Of a stretch of 64,000 nt of DNA, positions 17,701-26,740 are shown piece after piece. The stretch covers positions 9,392 to 73,391 of the forward strand of contig CAZMNY010000044.1 in NCBI GenBank assembly GCA_964567745.1, in the 5' to 3' direction. The notes beneath the pieces were generated by a model. That model saw only the letters and a program-made list of their open reading frames with translations, ran no database searches and was not told where the DNA came from. The DNA comes from CAZMNY01 sp964567745 (GTDB taxonomy: Bacteria > Planctomycetota > Planctomycetia > Pirellulales > Pirellulaceae). The first letter of the stretch is position 1; each line of letters starts with the position of its first letter. The translations under genes were made by a program, and so were the position numbers.

Positions 17701-18222
17701 TCAATCAACTCGTCGCTCAATACCCGCTATCGCCGGGACGCCATCGACAATGGCATTTAGATAGTCACGCTGCCAAATAGGGCGGACAAATTCGCTCACC
17801 TTGTCGCAACTTATCAGCGCATGGATCGATTTGTCATTTTGCGCCAGGGGGCTTTCCGCCGCTTCTCGCCGCCAAACCTCAATTTTGTCCCCGCGAATAA
17901 ACTGCCCGCCTTCCACCACAATCAAGTCGCACGGCGGCATTCGGTCGACCAGCGCCTGCAAGCGATCTGTGACGTCTTGCTCCGGATCTTGCTCCGAGAA
18001 GACGGCGGCCATCCCCGGCGCCAAGATGCCGACCGCTTCGGTGCCCGCTTCGCGGTGACGGTGTGAATCCTTGCCCGGAACATCGAGCTCATGATCGTGA
18101 TGCGTGTGCTTTATCGTGGCGACTCGCAGGCCCTGTTGGACTAGAGCCGTAACCAGCTCAACAACTAGGGTTGTCTTCCCGCTATTTTTTGTTCCAACGA
18201 CATGAATGGTTCGTGTTTTCAC
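17701..18222 (-). CDS. mobB: Molybdopterin-guanine dinucleotide biosynthesis protein B
   Basis: 173 residues, the normal MobB size. A P-loop G10-TKNSGKTT18 lies at the N-terminus, followed by the characteristic 'VATIKHTHHDHELDVPGKDSHRHREAG' segment (shortened here as KHTHHDHE...GKDSHRHREAG). The rest contains 'DLIVVEGGQF', as in GTP-binding MobB. MobB assists MobA in attaching GMP to molybdopterin to make bis-MGD cofactor for DMSO-reductase-family enzymes. The only such enzyme trace in this window is the narG fossil at 15.6 kb. It is the first gene of a two-gene minus-strand unit with the TAXI protein gene. Confidence 0.92.
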   Translation of the reverse strand: MKTRTIHVVGTKNSGKTTLVVELVTALVQQGLRVATIKHTHHDHELDVPGKDSHRHREAGTEAVGILAPGMAAVFSEQDPEQDVTDRLQALVDRMPPCDLIVVEGGQFIRGDKIEVWRREAAESPLAQNDKSIHALISCDKVSEFVRPIWQRDYLNAIVDGVPAIAGIERRVD

Positions 18223-18437
18223 TGATATCCGCGATGTTCAAGAGTTCCTGGGGTCCACTGGCTATTCTGTTGTTCAACGGAAAGTCGCACAAGACCAGCA
18301 CGCGCCGGCGCTCGATCGCAAATGCCAACCGGTTTGGCGGAGCCGCTTCCGCCGTCTCCGGTTCGACGAACGAGAACGGTCGCCGTACAATCGGAATCAA
18401 ATCCTCAGAGCCGACACCACTTTGCAAAGACAATTTT

Positions 18438-20771
18438 ATGCTTCGCCCAATTCGCAATCCGGCGCGACTGCTCGCGACCATAGTCTTTTCACTCGCCGCG
18501 AGCATTACTTGTTCCCTTGCTGACGATGTTGACAAACCGGTTTCGTTAAACCCGATTCGGTATCAAAACCGAGCTCTTCAGGTCGATCTCGGCGTCGGGC
18601 TGTGGGCTTGGCCGATGCCATTCGATTGGGATAACGACGGCGATCTCGATCTCGTCGTCTCATGTCCCGACGTGCCCTATCGAGGGATCTACTTCTTCGA
18701 GAACCCGGGCGGTTCGTCGACGCCGATTTTCAAGCCCGCCGTCAAAGTCGGGCAAGGCCAAACCAATATCGGGCTCTCCTGGGTCGACGGCAAGCCGCGC
18801 ATTCTGGCGGCCGGCGTCGAGCTAATCGATGTCCGCAAGACCGGATTCAATTCGCAGAAGAAGATTTACGCCACTAGCAACTTGCACGCCAACAAGGTTC
18901 GCGCAAATCAATGGCGTTACGTCGACTACGACGCGGATGGCGCGCTCGATCTCGCCGTCGGTGTCGGTGATTGGACGGACTACGGATGGGACAACGCTTA
19001 CAACGACAAGGGCCAGTGGACTCGGGGCCCGCTGCGTGGTTTTGTCTACCTATTGCGTAATGAAGGCACGACCGATGCGCCGTCGTACGCGGAGCCCACG
19101 AAGCTGCTGGCTGGCGACAAGCCGATCGACGTTTTCGGCATGCCCTCGCCAAACTTCGCGGACTTCGATGGAGACGGTGATCTCGATCTGATTTGCGGCG
19201 AGTTTCTCGACGGCTTCCATTACTTTCAGAACACCGGCTCGCGAACTCGACCCAGATACGCGAAATCTCAACGGCTCGGCGTCAAGATGGACCTGCAAAT
19301 GATCGTACCGACCGCGGTCGACTGGGACGGCGACGGCGATGTCGATTTAATCTGCGGCGACGAGGATGGTCGAGTTGCCTGGATTGAGCACACGGGACGC
19401 GTTGAGGATGGCACACCGGTCTTCAATGCACCCAAATACTTTCAACAGGAAGCGGACGAAATAAAATTCGGCGCCCTCGTGACGCCAGTCAGCATCGACT
19501 GGGATGGAGATGGTGACGAAGACTTGATCTGCGGCAACACGGCTGGCTACATCGGCTTTTTCGAAAACTTGAACGGCGGCAATCCGCCGAAATTCGCCGC
19601 GGTGAAACGGCTTCAAGCGGGCGGGCGCACCTTGCGAATCATGGCGGGCGAGAACGGATCGATTCAAGGTCCAGCCGAGGCGAAATGGGGATACACGACG
19701 CTCAGCGTCGCCGACTGGGATCACGACGGGCTTCTCGACTTAGTTGTCAATTCGATCTGGGGCAAAGTGGTTTGGTATCGCAATGTCGGATCCCAAGAAC
19801 GAGCCCAACTCGAGCTGGCACGCGATGTCGAAGTCGAGTGGAGTGGATCGCCGCCCCAGCCGGCTTGGAATTGGTGGAAGCCGCAAGGAAAGCAGCTCGC
19901 AACCCAGTGGCGTACTACGCCCGTCGTCGTCGATCTCGACGGCGACGCGCTCAACGATCTCGTCATGCTCGATCACGAGGGCTACCTCGTATTCTTCCAG
20001 CGAGAACGAGATGATTCGGGGCAGCTCAAACTCAAGCCGGGCCACCGCCTGTTCACTGACGCCAATGGACGCCCGCTGCGACTGAACAATCGCGACGCCG
20101 GAGGCAGCGGCCGCCGTAAGCTTTGCCTGGCCGATTGGGATGGCGACGGCAAGATCGACATTCTTCTCAATTCATCCAACGTCGAACTTTGGCGAAACGT
20201 GTCGACAAAGCAACATGCTTGGGCGTTTCAAAACCAAGGCAACATGCACGCAAAACGACTGGCTGGCCATACCACCAGCCCGACAGTGGTCGACTGGAAT
20301 CGAGACGGCAAACCGGAGTTGCTCGTCGGCGCCGAAGATGGCCGTTTGTACTACATGGCCCATCGCAAGGTCGGTATGTCGAAGCAAACCGTCGCAGGAT
20401 TAACGATCGAAGCTCGTGAAATCCGATTCGGCTCGCTCGGCGATGGCAAGCCCGCCTATTCGAATCGAGCCTACACTTGGTTCGATGTGCCCGAGTCGCT
20501 TAACGGGCGGAGGACAATCCAAACAGCTGGCGGCGAACCCCCGGTCGTCTTCGTCAGTTCGCCAAAAGAATGCGAATTGCAACTAGCGACGGCGAAGAGC
20601 AACCAGACGCCGGGCAAGGCGGGCTGGAAGCGAGTTCCAGGAGCCGTCTTTGGTTATACCGATCGCGGCAAAACTCGCATGCAAGTCTGGCGGAAGAAGA
20701 TCAAGGCCGGGGAGCGGACCCTGGTGCCACAAGGATCTTGGACCGGCGGCATTCTGATTCTGCCCGAATAA
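18438..20771 (+). CDS. Secreted FG-GAP/VCBS repeat protein
   Basis: 777 residues from the ATG at 18438, which opens a signal peptide ending near SLA; the frame extends upstream to 18171 but overlaps mobB on the other strand. About nine Ca2+-loop repeats of the FG-GAP/VCBS type are visible: DWDNDGDLDLVV, DYDADGALDLAV, DFDGDGDLDLICGE, DWDGDGDVDLICG, DWDGDGDEDLICG, DWDHDGLLDLVV, DLDGDALNDLVM, DWDGDGKIDILL and DWNRDGKPELLVG. They predict an integrin-alpha-like beta-propeller. The C-terminal ~120 residues form a separate beta-rich domain. Likely cell-surface or secreted; ligand unknown. Confidence 0.87.
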   Translation: MLRPIRNPARLLATIVFSLAASITCSLADDVDKPVSLNPIRYQNRALQVDLGVGLWAWPMPFDWDNDGDLDLVVSCPDVPYRGIYFFENPGGSSTPIFKPAVKVGQGQTNIGLSWVDGKPRILAAGVELIDVRKTGFNSQKKIYATSNLHANKVRANQWRYVDYDADGALDLAVGVGDWTDYGWDNAYNDKGQWTRGPLRGFVYLLRNEGTTDAPSYAEPTKLLAGDKPIDVFGMPSPNFADFDGDGDLDLICGEFLDGFHYFQNTGSRTRPRYAKSQRLGVKMDLQMIVPTAVDWDGDGDVDLICGDEDGRVAWIEHTGRVEDGTPVFNAPKYFQQEADEIKFGALVTPVSIDWDGDGDEDLICGNTAGYIGFFENLNGGNPPKFAAVKRLQAGGRTLRIMAGENGSIQGPAEAKWGYTTLSVADWDHDGLLDLVVNSIWGKVVWYRNVGSQERAQLELARDVEVEWSGSPPQPAWNWWKPQGKQLATQWRTTPVVVDLDGDALNDLVMLDHEGYLVFFQRERDDSGQLKLKPGHRLFTDANGRPLRLNNRDAGGSGRRKLCLADWDGDGKIDILLNSSNVELWRNVSTKQHAWAFQNQGNMHAKRLAGHTTSPTVVDWNRDGKPELLVGAEDGRLYYMAHRKVGMSKQTVAGLTIEAREIRFGSLGDGKPAYSNRAYTWFDVPESLNGRRTIQTAGGEPPVVFVSSPKECELQLATAKSNQTPGKAGWKRVPGAVFGYTDRGKTRMQVWRKKIKAGERTLVPQGSWTGGILILPE

Positions 20772-20821
20772 GACGCGCAGGCACCGAAGATTCGACAAAA
20801 CACGGGTGAGACGAAACGGCT

Positions 20822-22018
20822 CTATCCGGCCGCGACGGCTGACGCTGGCAGATCGCGAACCTTGGGGCGACGACTGCGGCGCGATTTCTCCGGAATCATG
20901 CACCGCATCGACTCAAGCTTGCCGAAACACAACAGCCGGTCACCCGCTTCGAGCATACGGTTGGATCGCGGATTGGGCACAGCCGTAGCGCCGCGATACA
21001 AGGTCAGGACGTTAATGTCTTTTTCACGAAGTCCAGAATCGCTGATCGTGCGGCCGACGTATTCCGAACCTTCGGGAATGAAAATCTCGGTCACGCCATA
21101 ACCGCGGCTCACGGTGAGCCGTTGCCGAAGGTCGATTTCGGGGAAATCAACTTGAGCTGAAACGTAGTCGATGATGGCGCCGCCGACGTCAAGTTGCGTG
21201 CATTTCTCAATGCCCTCGAGCCCTGGCGACGAGTTAACTTCGAGGATCTGGGGACCGCCATTGCACTCGAGCATATCGACGCCGGCCACGCGAAGCCCCA
21301 TGATCTGAACGGCGCGGACCGCTGTCTCTCGATACTTTTCATCCAACTCGACCGGCTCGGTCTTACCGCCTCGATGAACATTGCTGCGAAACTCTTGCCC
21401 CTGAGCCACCCGCCGCATCGCCGCCACAACTCGGTCACCGACCACAAACGCTCGAATGTCGCGGCCCTTGCTTTCGGCCACAAATTTCTGGATCAAGACG
21501 TTTTGCTTGGTGCTCTGTAGCGTCTCTATGATCGCCTCGGCGATTTTAACCGTCTCCGCGAGAATCACGCCAACGCCTTGAGTTCCCTCGAGCAACTTGA
21601 TGATGATCGGCGCCCCGCCAACTCGATCGATCGCGGGGAGCACATCCTTCTTGCTTCGAGCGAAGGCCGTCTTCGGGATCCCCACGTGATGCCGACTGAG
21701 AATCTGCAAGCTGCGCAGCTTATCGCGAGAATTGGAGATTCCCGCAGACGTGTTCGGAGTGTAGACGTCCATCTGCTCAAATTGCCGAACAACCGCAGTG
21801 CCAAAGTAGCTGACCGAGGCACCGATGCGAGGCAAGATCGCATCGTACTGGCTCAGTTGTTTCGAGCGAAAATAGAGATCCGGATCGCCCTTATCGAGGT
21901 TGATCGCGAATTTCATTGTGTCGAGTACTTTGACGGCGTGCCCACGTTGCTCGGCCGCTTCGCGAAGGCGTCGCGTGCTATAGCATCGTCGATTGCGTGA
22001 TAGTATGGCGAGTTTCAT
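20822..22018 (-). CDS. rimK: RimK-type ATP-grasp ligase fused to a TrkA-C (RCK_C) domain
   Basis: 398 residues. Residues 1-290 match RimK alpha-L-glutamate ligases: 'MKLAILSRNRRCYSTRRLREAA', 'LPRIGASVSYFGTAVVRQFE', 'NSRDKLRSLQIL', 'IIIKLLEGTQGVGVILAE' and 'ILEVNSSPGLEGIEK' (ATP-grasp Mg2+ site E-x-N). RimK adds Glu residues to the C-terminus of ribosomal protein S6. Unlike E. coli RimK (300 residues), this protein continues with 'GVTEIFIPEGSEYVGRTISDSGLREKDINVL...AGDRLLCFGKL', a TrkA-C regulatory domain, and a basic tail. The upstream gene encodes a RimB-like protease, a common pairing. Confidence 0.9.
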   Translation of the reverse strand: MKLAILSRNRRCYSTRRLREAAEQRGHAVKVLDTMKFAINLDKGDPDLYFRSKQLSQYDAILPRIGASVSYFGTAVVRQFEQMDVYTPNTSAGISNSRDKLRSLQILSRHHVGIPKTAFARSKKDVLPAIDRVGGAPIIIKLLEGTQGVGVILAETVKIAEAIIETLQSTKQNVLIQKFVAESKGRDIRAFVVGDRVVAAMRRVAQGQEFRSNVHRGGKTEPVELDEKYRETAVRAVQIMGLRVAGVDMLECNGGPQILEVNSSPGLEGIEKCTQLDVGGAIIDYVSAQVDFPEIDLRQRLTVSRGYGVTEIFIPEGSEYVGRTISDSGLREKDINVLTLYRGATAVPNPRSNRMLEAGDRLLCFGKLESMRCMIPEKSRRSRRPKVRDLPASAVAAG

Positions 22019-22097
22019 GGTGAGTTAAATCAGCTTTCGCGCTGCGACGATCGTCCACTCAACGGATTCGGCGATATTCGGGAAAACCTTTTGATAA

Positions 22098-22565
22098 TCA
22101 TGGTCTATTTTTTTTCTTTTTTGACTTCCTTCGACGCCGGCGGCCGCCAAGGAACGACCGCCCCGGATCGACTCGGAATCTGCCGCGAATCGCCTCCCGC
22201 CCCAAGAGCATTCGAAACCCCATGGTGCCGCGATCGGCCAGCGTCGCCTCGATCTGAAGAGAATTTCCTAAAACAACTAAAGGAGTCACTATTACCGGAC
22301 GAAGTGCCGCGTGACCGCTAGAGCTCTTGACCTCGCGAAAGTCGACGATCTGAGCGACGGAATCCCAAACTCGGTCTCGAGTTCGCTGTTCCGGGAACAC
22401 TCGAAAACGAACAAACTTGACTCCGCTCTCCTCGAACTCGAGCAAGTCTTCTGCGTGCAACGATGACGATCGAGCACCCGTATCAACCTTGGCTTTTATT
22501 TTGCCCTCGCCCAACTCGGGCAATTCGACCCATTCACGCCAACCGATGTTCATGATTGAGGTCAT
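22098..22565 (-). CDS. rimB: RimB-like retropepsin (ATP-dependent zinc protease family)
   Basis: 155 residues. 'GWREWVELPELGEGKIKAKVDTGARSSSLH' is the hallmark of this family; D28-T-G30 is the aspartic protease motif of a retropepsin-like fold. 'RPVIVTPLVVLG' and 'MLLGREAIRGRFRVDPGRSF' complete it. Partners of RimK in this family cleave the poly-glutamate tails RimK makes on S6. The C-terminus is very basic (RRRRRKSKKKKNRP), which would suit ribosome or RNA binding. The gene is 79 bp upstream of rimK on the same strand; an in-frame ATG at 22553 is an alternative start. Confidence 0.87.
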   Translation of the reverse strand: MTSIMNIGWREWVELPELGEGKIKAKVDTGARSSSLHAEDLLEFEESGVKFVRFRVFPEQRTRDRVWDSVAQIVDFREVKSSSGHAALRPVIVTPLVVLGNSLQIEATLADRGTMGFRMLLGREAIRGRFRVDPGRSFLGGRRRRRKSKKKKNRP

Positions 22566-22758
22566 TTGGTATCACGCGTTTGGATGAACGAAGAGTGTCG
22601 CAGGCGATCCGACTGTCGGCAAAATCGAAGGACGGTCTAAAACGAAAATTGTTGGGCGGCGATGAGAAACGTCAAAAGATCAGAACCGGCAAAAGGCAAC
22701 AACGTCAAAAAGGTGCACGGCCGGCAAGGCGCCGACTTGAATGAGATTTGGTGGAAAA

Positions 22759-23664
22759 ATGCAGACCATTGAATATATCGATTCCCACACGGAAGGCGAA
22801 CCGACACGAACTGTCGTTCAGGGGGCACCCGATCTGGGCGACGGCAGCATGCAACAGCGGCGAGCCATTTTGCAGGCCGAACACGACTGGCTGCGGACCT
22901 CGTTGATTCACGAGCCACGCGGTGCCGACTGGCTAGTGGGGGCATTGTTACAAAAACCGATCGGTTCGCAATCGACCGCGGGGATAATTTTCTTTAACAA
23001 CACAGGCTATTTGGGCATGTGCGGCCACGGCTTGATCGGCGTCGTCCAGACTCTAGCCCACTTGGGGAGAATCGAGCCGGGGCGGCACAGCTTCGAGACT
23101 CCAGCCGGCGACGTCACCGCCGAATTGCACGAGGACAATAGCGTCTCATTCACGAATGTTCTCAGTTATCGATATCGATCTGAAGTGGCATTAGACGTGC
23201 CGCAAAGGGGAACGGTTACTGGCGATATCGCCTACGGCGGCAACTGGTTCTTCCTTACACCGACGAGTTTGCCGATCGATCGAGGCAATCTTAGCGAGCT
23301 ACTGCGACAAGCTTCGGCCATTCGGCAGGCGTTGACCGAGCAGCGAGTCACCGGTCGGGACGATGCGGTGATCGATCACATCGAGTTGTTCGGCAAGCCC
23401 AGCGACACGATGCTGGCGGATAGCCGGAACTTCGTTCTCTGCCCAGGCGGAGAATACGACCGCTCGCCATGTGGAACGGGAACGAGTGCCAAAGTCGCCT
23501 GCTTGGCGGCCGACAACAAACTGGCGCCGAACGCGGTCTGGCGCCAAGAGTCGATTAGCGATGGCGTATTCCAAGCGACGTATCAAAATGCCGACGGCGG
23601 AGTCCTGCCGACGATAACTGGTCGAGCATTCGTGTTGGCGGAATCGCGGTACGTTGCCAGCTGA
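22759..23664 (+). CDS. 4-hydroxyproline 2-epimerase (proline racemase family)
   Basis: 301 residues from the ATG at 22759 (22741 is an in-frame alternative). The family opening 'TIEYIDSHTEGEPTRTVV' is present. Both catalytic Cys are present: C88 in 'GYLGMCGHGLIG' and C238 in 'DRSPCGTGTSAK'. The Cys/Cys pair indicates an epimerase/racemase, not a dehydratase (which has Thr). The reaction is trans-4-hydroxy-L-proline to cis-4-hydroxy-D-proline. Next to it lies a D-amino-acid dehydrogenase-like gene and, further on, a DapA-like gene, matching the known hydroxyproline degradation route. Confidence 0.87.
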   Translation: MQTIEYIDSHTEGEPTRTVVQGAPDLGDGSMQQRRAILQAEHDWLRTSLIHEPRGADWLVGALLQKPIGSQSTAGIIFFNNTGYLGMCGHGLIGVVQTLAHLGRIEPGRHSFETPAGDVTAELHEDNSVSFTNVLSYRYRSEVALDVPQRGTVTGDIAYGGNWFFLTPTSLPIDRGNLSELLRQASAIRQALTEQRVTGRDDAVIDHIELFGKPSDTMLADSRNFVLCPGGEYDRSPCGTGTSAKVACLAADNKLAPNAVWRQESISDGVFQATYQNADGGVLPTITGRAFVLAESRYVAS

Positions 23665-23727
23665 GACAGTCGGCATTGCAGTTGTGAGTTCGGACGGAAG
23701 CGAGAGTGATGTTGGCGAGAGCGAACG

Positions 23728-24981
23728 ATGGACAATGACCAAACAGCGATTGTGATTGGCGGCGGCCTGATTGGCTGTTCGGTCGCATACTACTTGGGCC
23801 TGCGCGGATGGCGAGTCAGACTGCTGGAACGCGATACGATCGGCAGCGGCGCCTCGCACGGTAATTGCGGATTCGTCTGCCCGAGCCATGCGATGCCGCT
23901 TTCGGGTCCGGGTGTTATCGGCAAGACGATTCCCAGCTTATTAAAATTCGACGCACCGCTCGCGATTCCATTGCGCATCGATCCCATGTTGTGGAATTGG
24001 CTGTTTCGATTCAGTCGCGAATGCTCTCGGCAGAAAATGCTCGACGCCGCAGCCGGGCGAGCCGCCTTGCTCGGTTCCTCGATGCAGCTCTACAAACAGT
24101 TGCTCGACACGGGCAGCTTGAATTGCGAATGGACGGATCGAGGATTGCTGTTGGTCTACCATTCCCAACGTGAGTTCGAAGAGTTCTCTGGAACGGCCGA
24201 ATTGATCAGTCAAAAATTTAGTGTCGAAGCGAAGCGATACGAACGGGATGAGGTGAAGGAGCTTGAGCCGGCTTTGCGTCGTGGGCTGGCGGGCGGATGG
24301 CATTTCCCCGATGACTCGCACGTCCGGCCAGACAAGCTGATGTCGGACTTGAGGCGGTTGATCGAAGAGCAGGGGGGCGAGATTCTAGAAGATGCGGAAT
24401 TGCGATCAATGCAGATCGAGGGCGGCGTTGTTGAGAGAGTCTTTTCGAACCGTGGCGAGCACCGAGCCGACACGTATGTGTTAGCGACCGGCGCGGAAGC
24501 GCCTGCGTTTTCAAAATACATCGGCGTGAAGATTCCGATCCAACCAGGCAAAGGCTATTCGCTGACGATGGCGCCGCTCGCAACTCAGCCTCAGATCCCG
24601 ATGATCTTTGAGCAGCACCACGTGGCCGTCACACCTTTCGACGGCGCGTTCCGCATCGGCTCGACAATGGAGTTCGCGGGCTACGACCGCAAGATCAACC
24701 GCAGGCGAATCGCGCTATTGCGAAAATCCGCCGAACTACACCTCGAATCTCCCATTCCCAGTGAGTTGGACGAGCAATGGAGCGGTTGGCGACCGATGGT
24801 CTACGACGGGCTCCCCTGCATCGGTCGCGCTCCTGCCGCCAATAATCTAATCGTGGCTGCAGGGAACGGCATGATCGGACTGGCCACTGCGCCCGCCACC
24901 GGCAAGTTGGTAGCGGAAATCGCCAACAACGAAGCGCCTCACCTTGACCCGACGCCCTACGCTCCATCCAGGTTCTTGTAG
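23728..24981 (+). CDS. FAD-dependent D-amino-acid (D-hydroxyproline) dehydrogenase, DadA-like
   Basis: 417 residues. The N-terminus carries a dinucleotide-binding motif (VIGGGLIGCSVAYYLG...VRLLERD). The body shows DadA/DAO landmarks: 'GSGASHGNCGFVCPSHAMPLSGPG', 'GGWHFPDDSHVRPDKLMSDL', 'TYVLATGAEAP' and C-terminal 'WSGWRPMVYDGLPCIGRAP...NGMIGLATAPATGKLVAEI', closing the FAD site. It lies 63 bp after the hydroxyproline epimerase, so it most likely oxidises cis-4-hydroxy-D-proline to pyrroline-4-hydroxy-2-carboxylate. Specificity for other D-amino acids cannot be excluded. Confidence 0.87.
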   Translation: MDNDQTAIVIGGGLIGCSVAYYLGLRGWRVRLLERDTIGSGASHGNCGFVCPSHAMPLSGPGVIGKTIPSLLKFDAPLAIPLRIDPMLWNWLFRFSRECSRQKMLDAAAGRAALLGSSMQLYKQLLDTGSLNCEWTDRGLLLVYHSQREFEEFSGTAELISQKFSVEAKRYERDEVKELEPALRRGLAGGWHFPDDSHVRPDKLMSDLRRLIEEQGGEILEDAELRSMQIEGGVVERVFSNRGEHRADTYVLATGAEAPAFSKYIGVKIPIQPGKGYSLTMAPLATQPQIPMIFEQHHVAVTPFDGAFRIGSTMEFAGYDRKINRRRIALLRKSAELHLESPIPSELDEQWSGWRPMVYDGLPCIGRAPAANNLIVAAGNGMIGLATAPATGKLVAEIANNEAPHLDPTPYAPSRFL

Positions 24982-25160
24982 ACATTTAGGTGTGGGCAGT
25001 CTCGGCACCCCCGGTGAGCAGCAGGCTGGGCGCGTTTCCCGTCGCTGATTGATGACAGGAAGATGGGGGGCAGGAAAATCATGTCGTCAAATCGAGTTAT
25101 ACGACAACTTCTACTTTGACGCCACAACCATCCTCTCGACGATTCCCCAGAGCATCCGCG

Positions 25161-25230
25161 TCGCCCCGCGCAACTGTTGGCCGAAGGCCTACCTCAACGT
25201 AGCCTACGGGCAACGCCCTAGGATCGAGTG
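25161..25230 (+). repeat. Dispersed palindromic repeat, family 2 (copy B)
   Basis: TCGCCCCGCGCAACTGTTGG plus CCGAAGGCCTACCTCAACGT plus AGCCTACGGGCAACGCCCTA, then GGATCGAGTG. It matches copy C (62488-62560) over its full length, with few differences, and copy A over its core. It lies in the debris region after the hydroxyproline dehydrogenase. Confidence 0.8.
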
Positions 25231-25292
25231 ACGACCGGAACTGTTGTTTGCGCGGACGGGATTAAGAGTAAGACTAGGATTAAGCGGTAACC

Positions 25293-25490
25293 ATGTCTTT
25301 CATTCTCCAGCCCTGGCACATTCTGCGCACTTCACTCTGCGGCATGGTGAACCAGCGACAGCAACAGATCATTGAATTCCAGAATGCGCAGATCGAAACA
25401 CTGCTGAAGAAGCTGGGAAAGAGCATGGTCGAACTCGTGGTGTTCGCGCGTTGCTGTCGCTATTTTTTGGACCTTGGTGAATACAAATAG
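25293..25490 (+). pseudogene. Transposase/integrase N-terminal fragment (copy 1)
   Basis: About 40 codons ('LQPWHILRTSLCGMVNQRQQQ', 'FQNAQIETLLKKLGK') match the N-terminus of a planctomycete integrase-core transposase; the frame then runs into unrelated sequence. It is nearly identical to the start of the fragment at 26066, about 770 bp away. The rest of the element is missing. Confidence 0.7.
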
Positions 25491-25849
25491 GAGGACTGAG
25501 GTCTGTAGTTCGTCCAGCGGTTTTGGCGCTCAGTGAACCGATAGTTCAACGTCGTTTTCACGACTAGCCGAACGTCTGTGATGATCCAGTTGAAGTTGCA
25601 ATCGAATATATCGCAGATGTCACCGCTTTCATGAGCCATAAATAGCAAGTCATACATTAACTCGGCGTCGTCGTGGTCTTCGGTCTCGAAAACCGTCGAC
25701 CAGTACGTTCCGCCACTGCGCCAGAATTCGTATTGGACCTGCACCTGGTACTTCGTTGTCGTCAGTGGCACAGAAAGCTGTGCCTGGCAAACGGCCGGGA
25801 CCGTAGCGAGCAGTAACAGAGCCGGAAGCAGACTTCGCATTTTGAACAT
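25460..25849 (-). CDS. Secreted protein of unknown function
   Basis: 129 residues from ATG 25849 (MRSLL at 25840 is possible). It has a clear signal peptide (SLLPALLLLATVPAVCQA) and a short body rich in Tyr, Thr and Trp: 'YQVQVQYEFWRSGGTYWSTVFETEDHDDAELMYDLL'. I do not recognise a family. It sits between the two transposase fragments and overlaps the end of the first on the other strand, so it may be cargo or a captured gene. Confidence 0.5.
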   Translation of the reverse strand: MFKMRSLLPALLLLATVPAVCQAQLSVPLTTTKYQVQVQYEFWRSGGTYWSTVFETEDHDDAELMYDLLFMAHESGDICDIFDCNFNWIITDVRLVVKTTLNYRFTERQNRWTNYRPQSSYLYSPRSKK

Positions 25850-26065
25850 GAGTGTTTTCCTCTGGCTAAATGAGTAGTGATTGGCCACAACTACTAAAGC
25901 GAGAAAAACGGCTATGTGTTACAGAGCAAATGCCGGTAGGGTCAAAAAACTAAGCCGAACTCAAGACGACGTGAAATACGGGACATATGGCTCACCAGAG
26001 TCTCGCATCTCAGCCGCTTGATTTCACCTCTCGGCACCGGAAACTGATCGATTTTGGCGCCGAAC

Positions 26066-26425
26066 ATGCCCTTCCTGCTCCAGACTTGGCAGATCCTGCT
26101 CGCTTCACTCTGCGGCATGGTGAACCAGCGACAGCAACAGATCATCGAATTCCAGAATGCGCAGATAGAAACACTGTTGAAGAAGCTCGGAAAGAAGCGT
26201 CTGCTGCTGGATGACGATCAGCGTCGATTACTGGCCGGAAAGGCTCACGCTATTGGCCGTACGGCTCTGCTGGAACTCACAACCATCGTCACGCCAGACA
26301 CGATCCTGCGCTGGCATCGCGAACTCGTCGCAAAGAAGTTTGACGCCTGGGCGGAATCCCTTTCTGACGGAAAGGGGCACTCTGAAACCGGCAATCAGCT
26401 CCATTTGAAACCCGAATCAAAATAG
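26066..26425 (+). pseudogene. Transposase/integrase N-terminal fragment (copy 2)
   Basis: 119 codons. 'MPFLLQTWQILLASLCGMVNQ', 'LLLDDDQRRLLAGKAHAIGR', 'LTTIVTPDTILRWHRELVAKKFD' match the helix-turn-helix part of integrase-core (rve) transposases. The catalytic DDE domain is absent; after 'AKKFD' the sequence diverges and stops. About 110 bp at its start duplicate the fragment at 25.3 kb. Confidence 0.75.
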
Positions 26426-26740
26426 CTTACAGCACACGCTTCGCAGTCCGTCAAAAGTCGCATGATCTCAAGCGGCTCACAAGCCTGTCCGATAAATAGT
26501 CGCATTCTCCAGAGAGCGTAGGTGGCGTTCGGAAACCACTATTGTCAAAAAGGCAACGTCGTGGTTGCGCAGTCGACAACGGCTGACAACCATAAGTCGT
26601 TTTGACGCGGGGCATTACGTTGACGCATCAATGCGTACTGTGAATTGGCATGTGAGTTGCGTAGCTTACTGCCGTTGTCGTTAATCTATCTTGCACCGCC
26701 TTTAATAACTCTCAACGACTCAAGAAAGCAGGGAACGACC
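26426..26740. other. Intergenic region, no gene
   Basis: 315 bp between a transposase remnant and the HutX-like gene. No credible frame or clear repeat is seen. The HutX promoter should lie in its right part. Confidence 0.4.
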
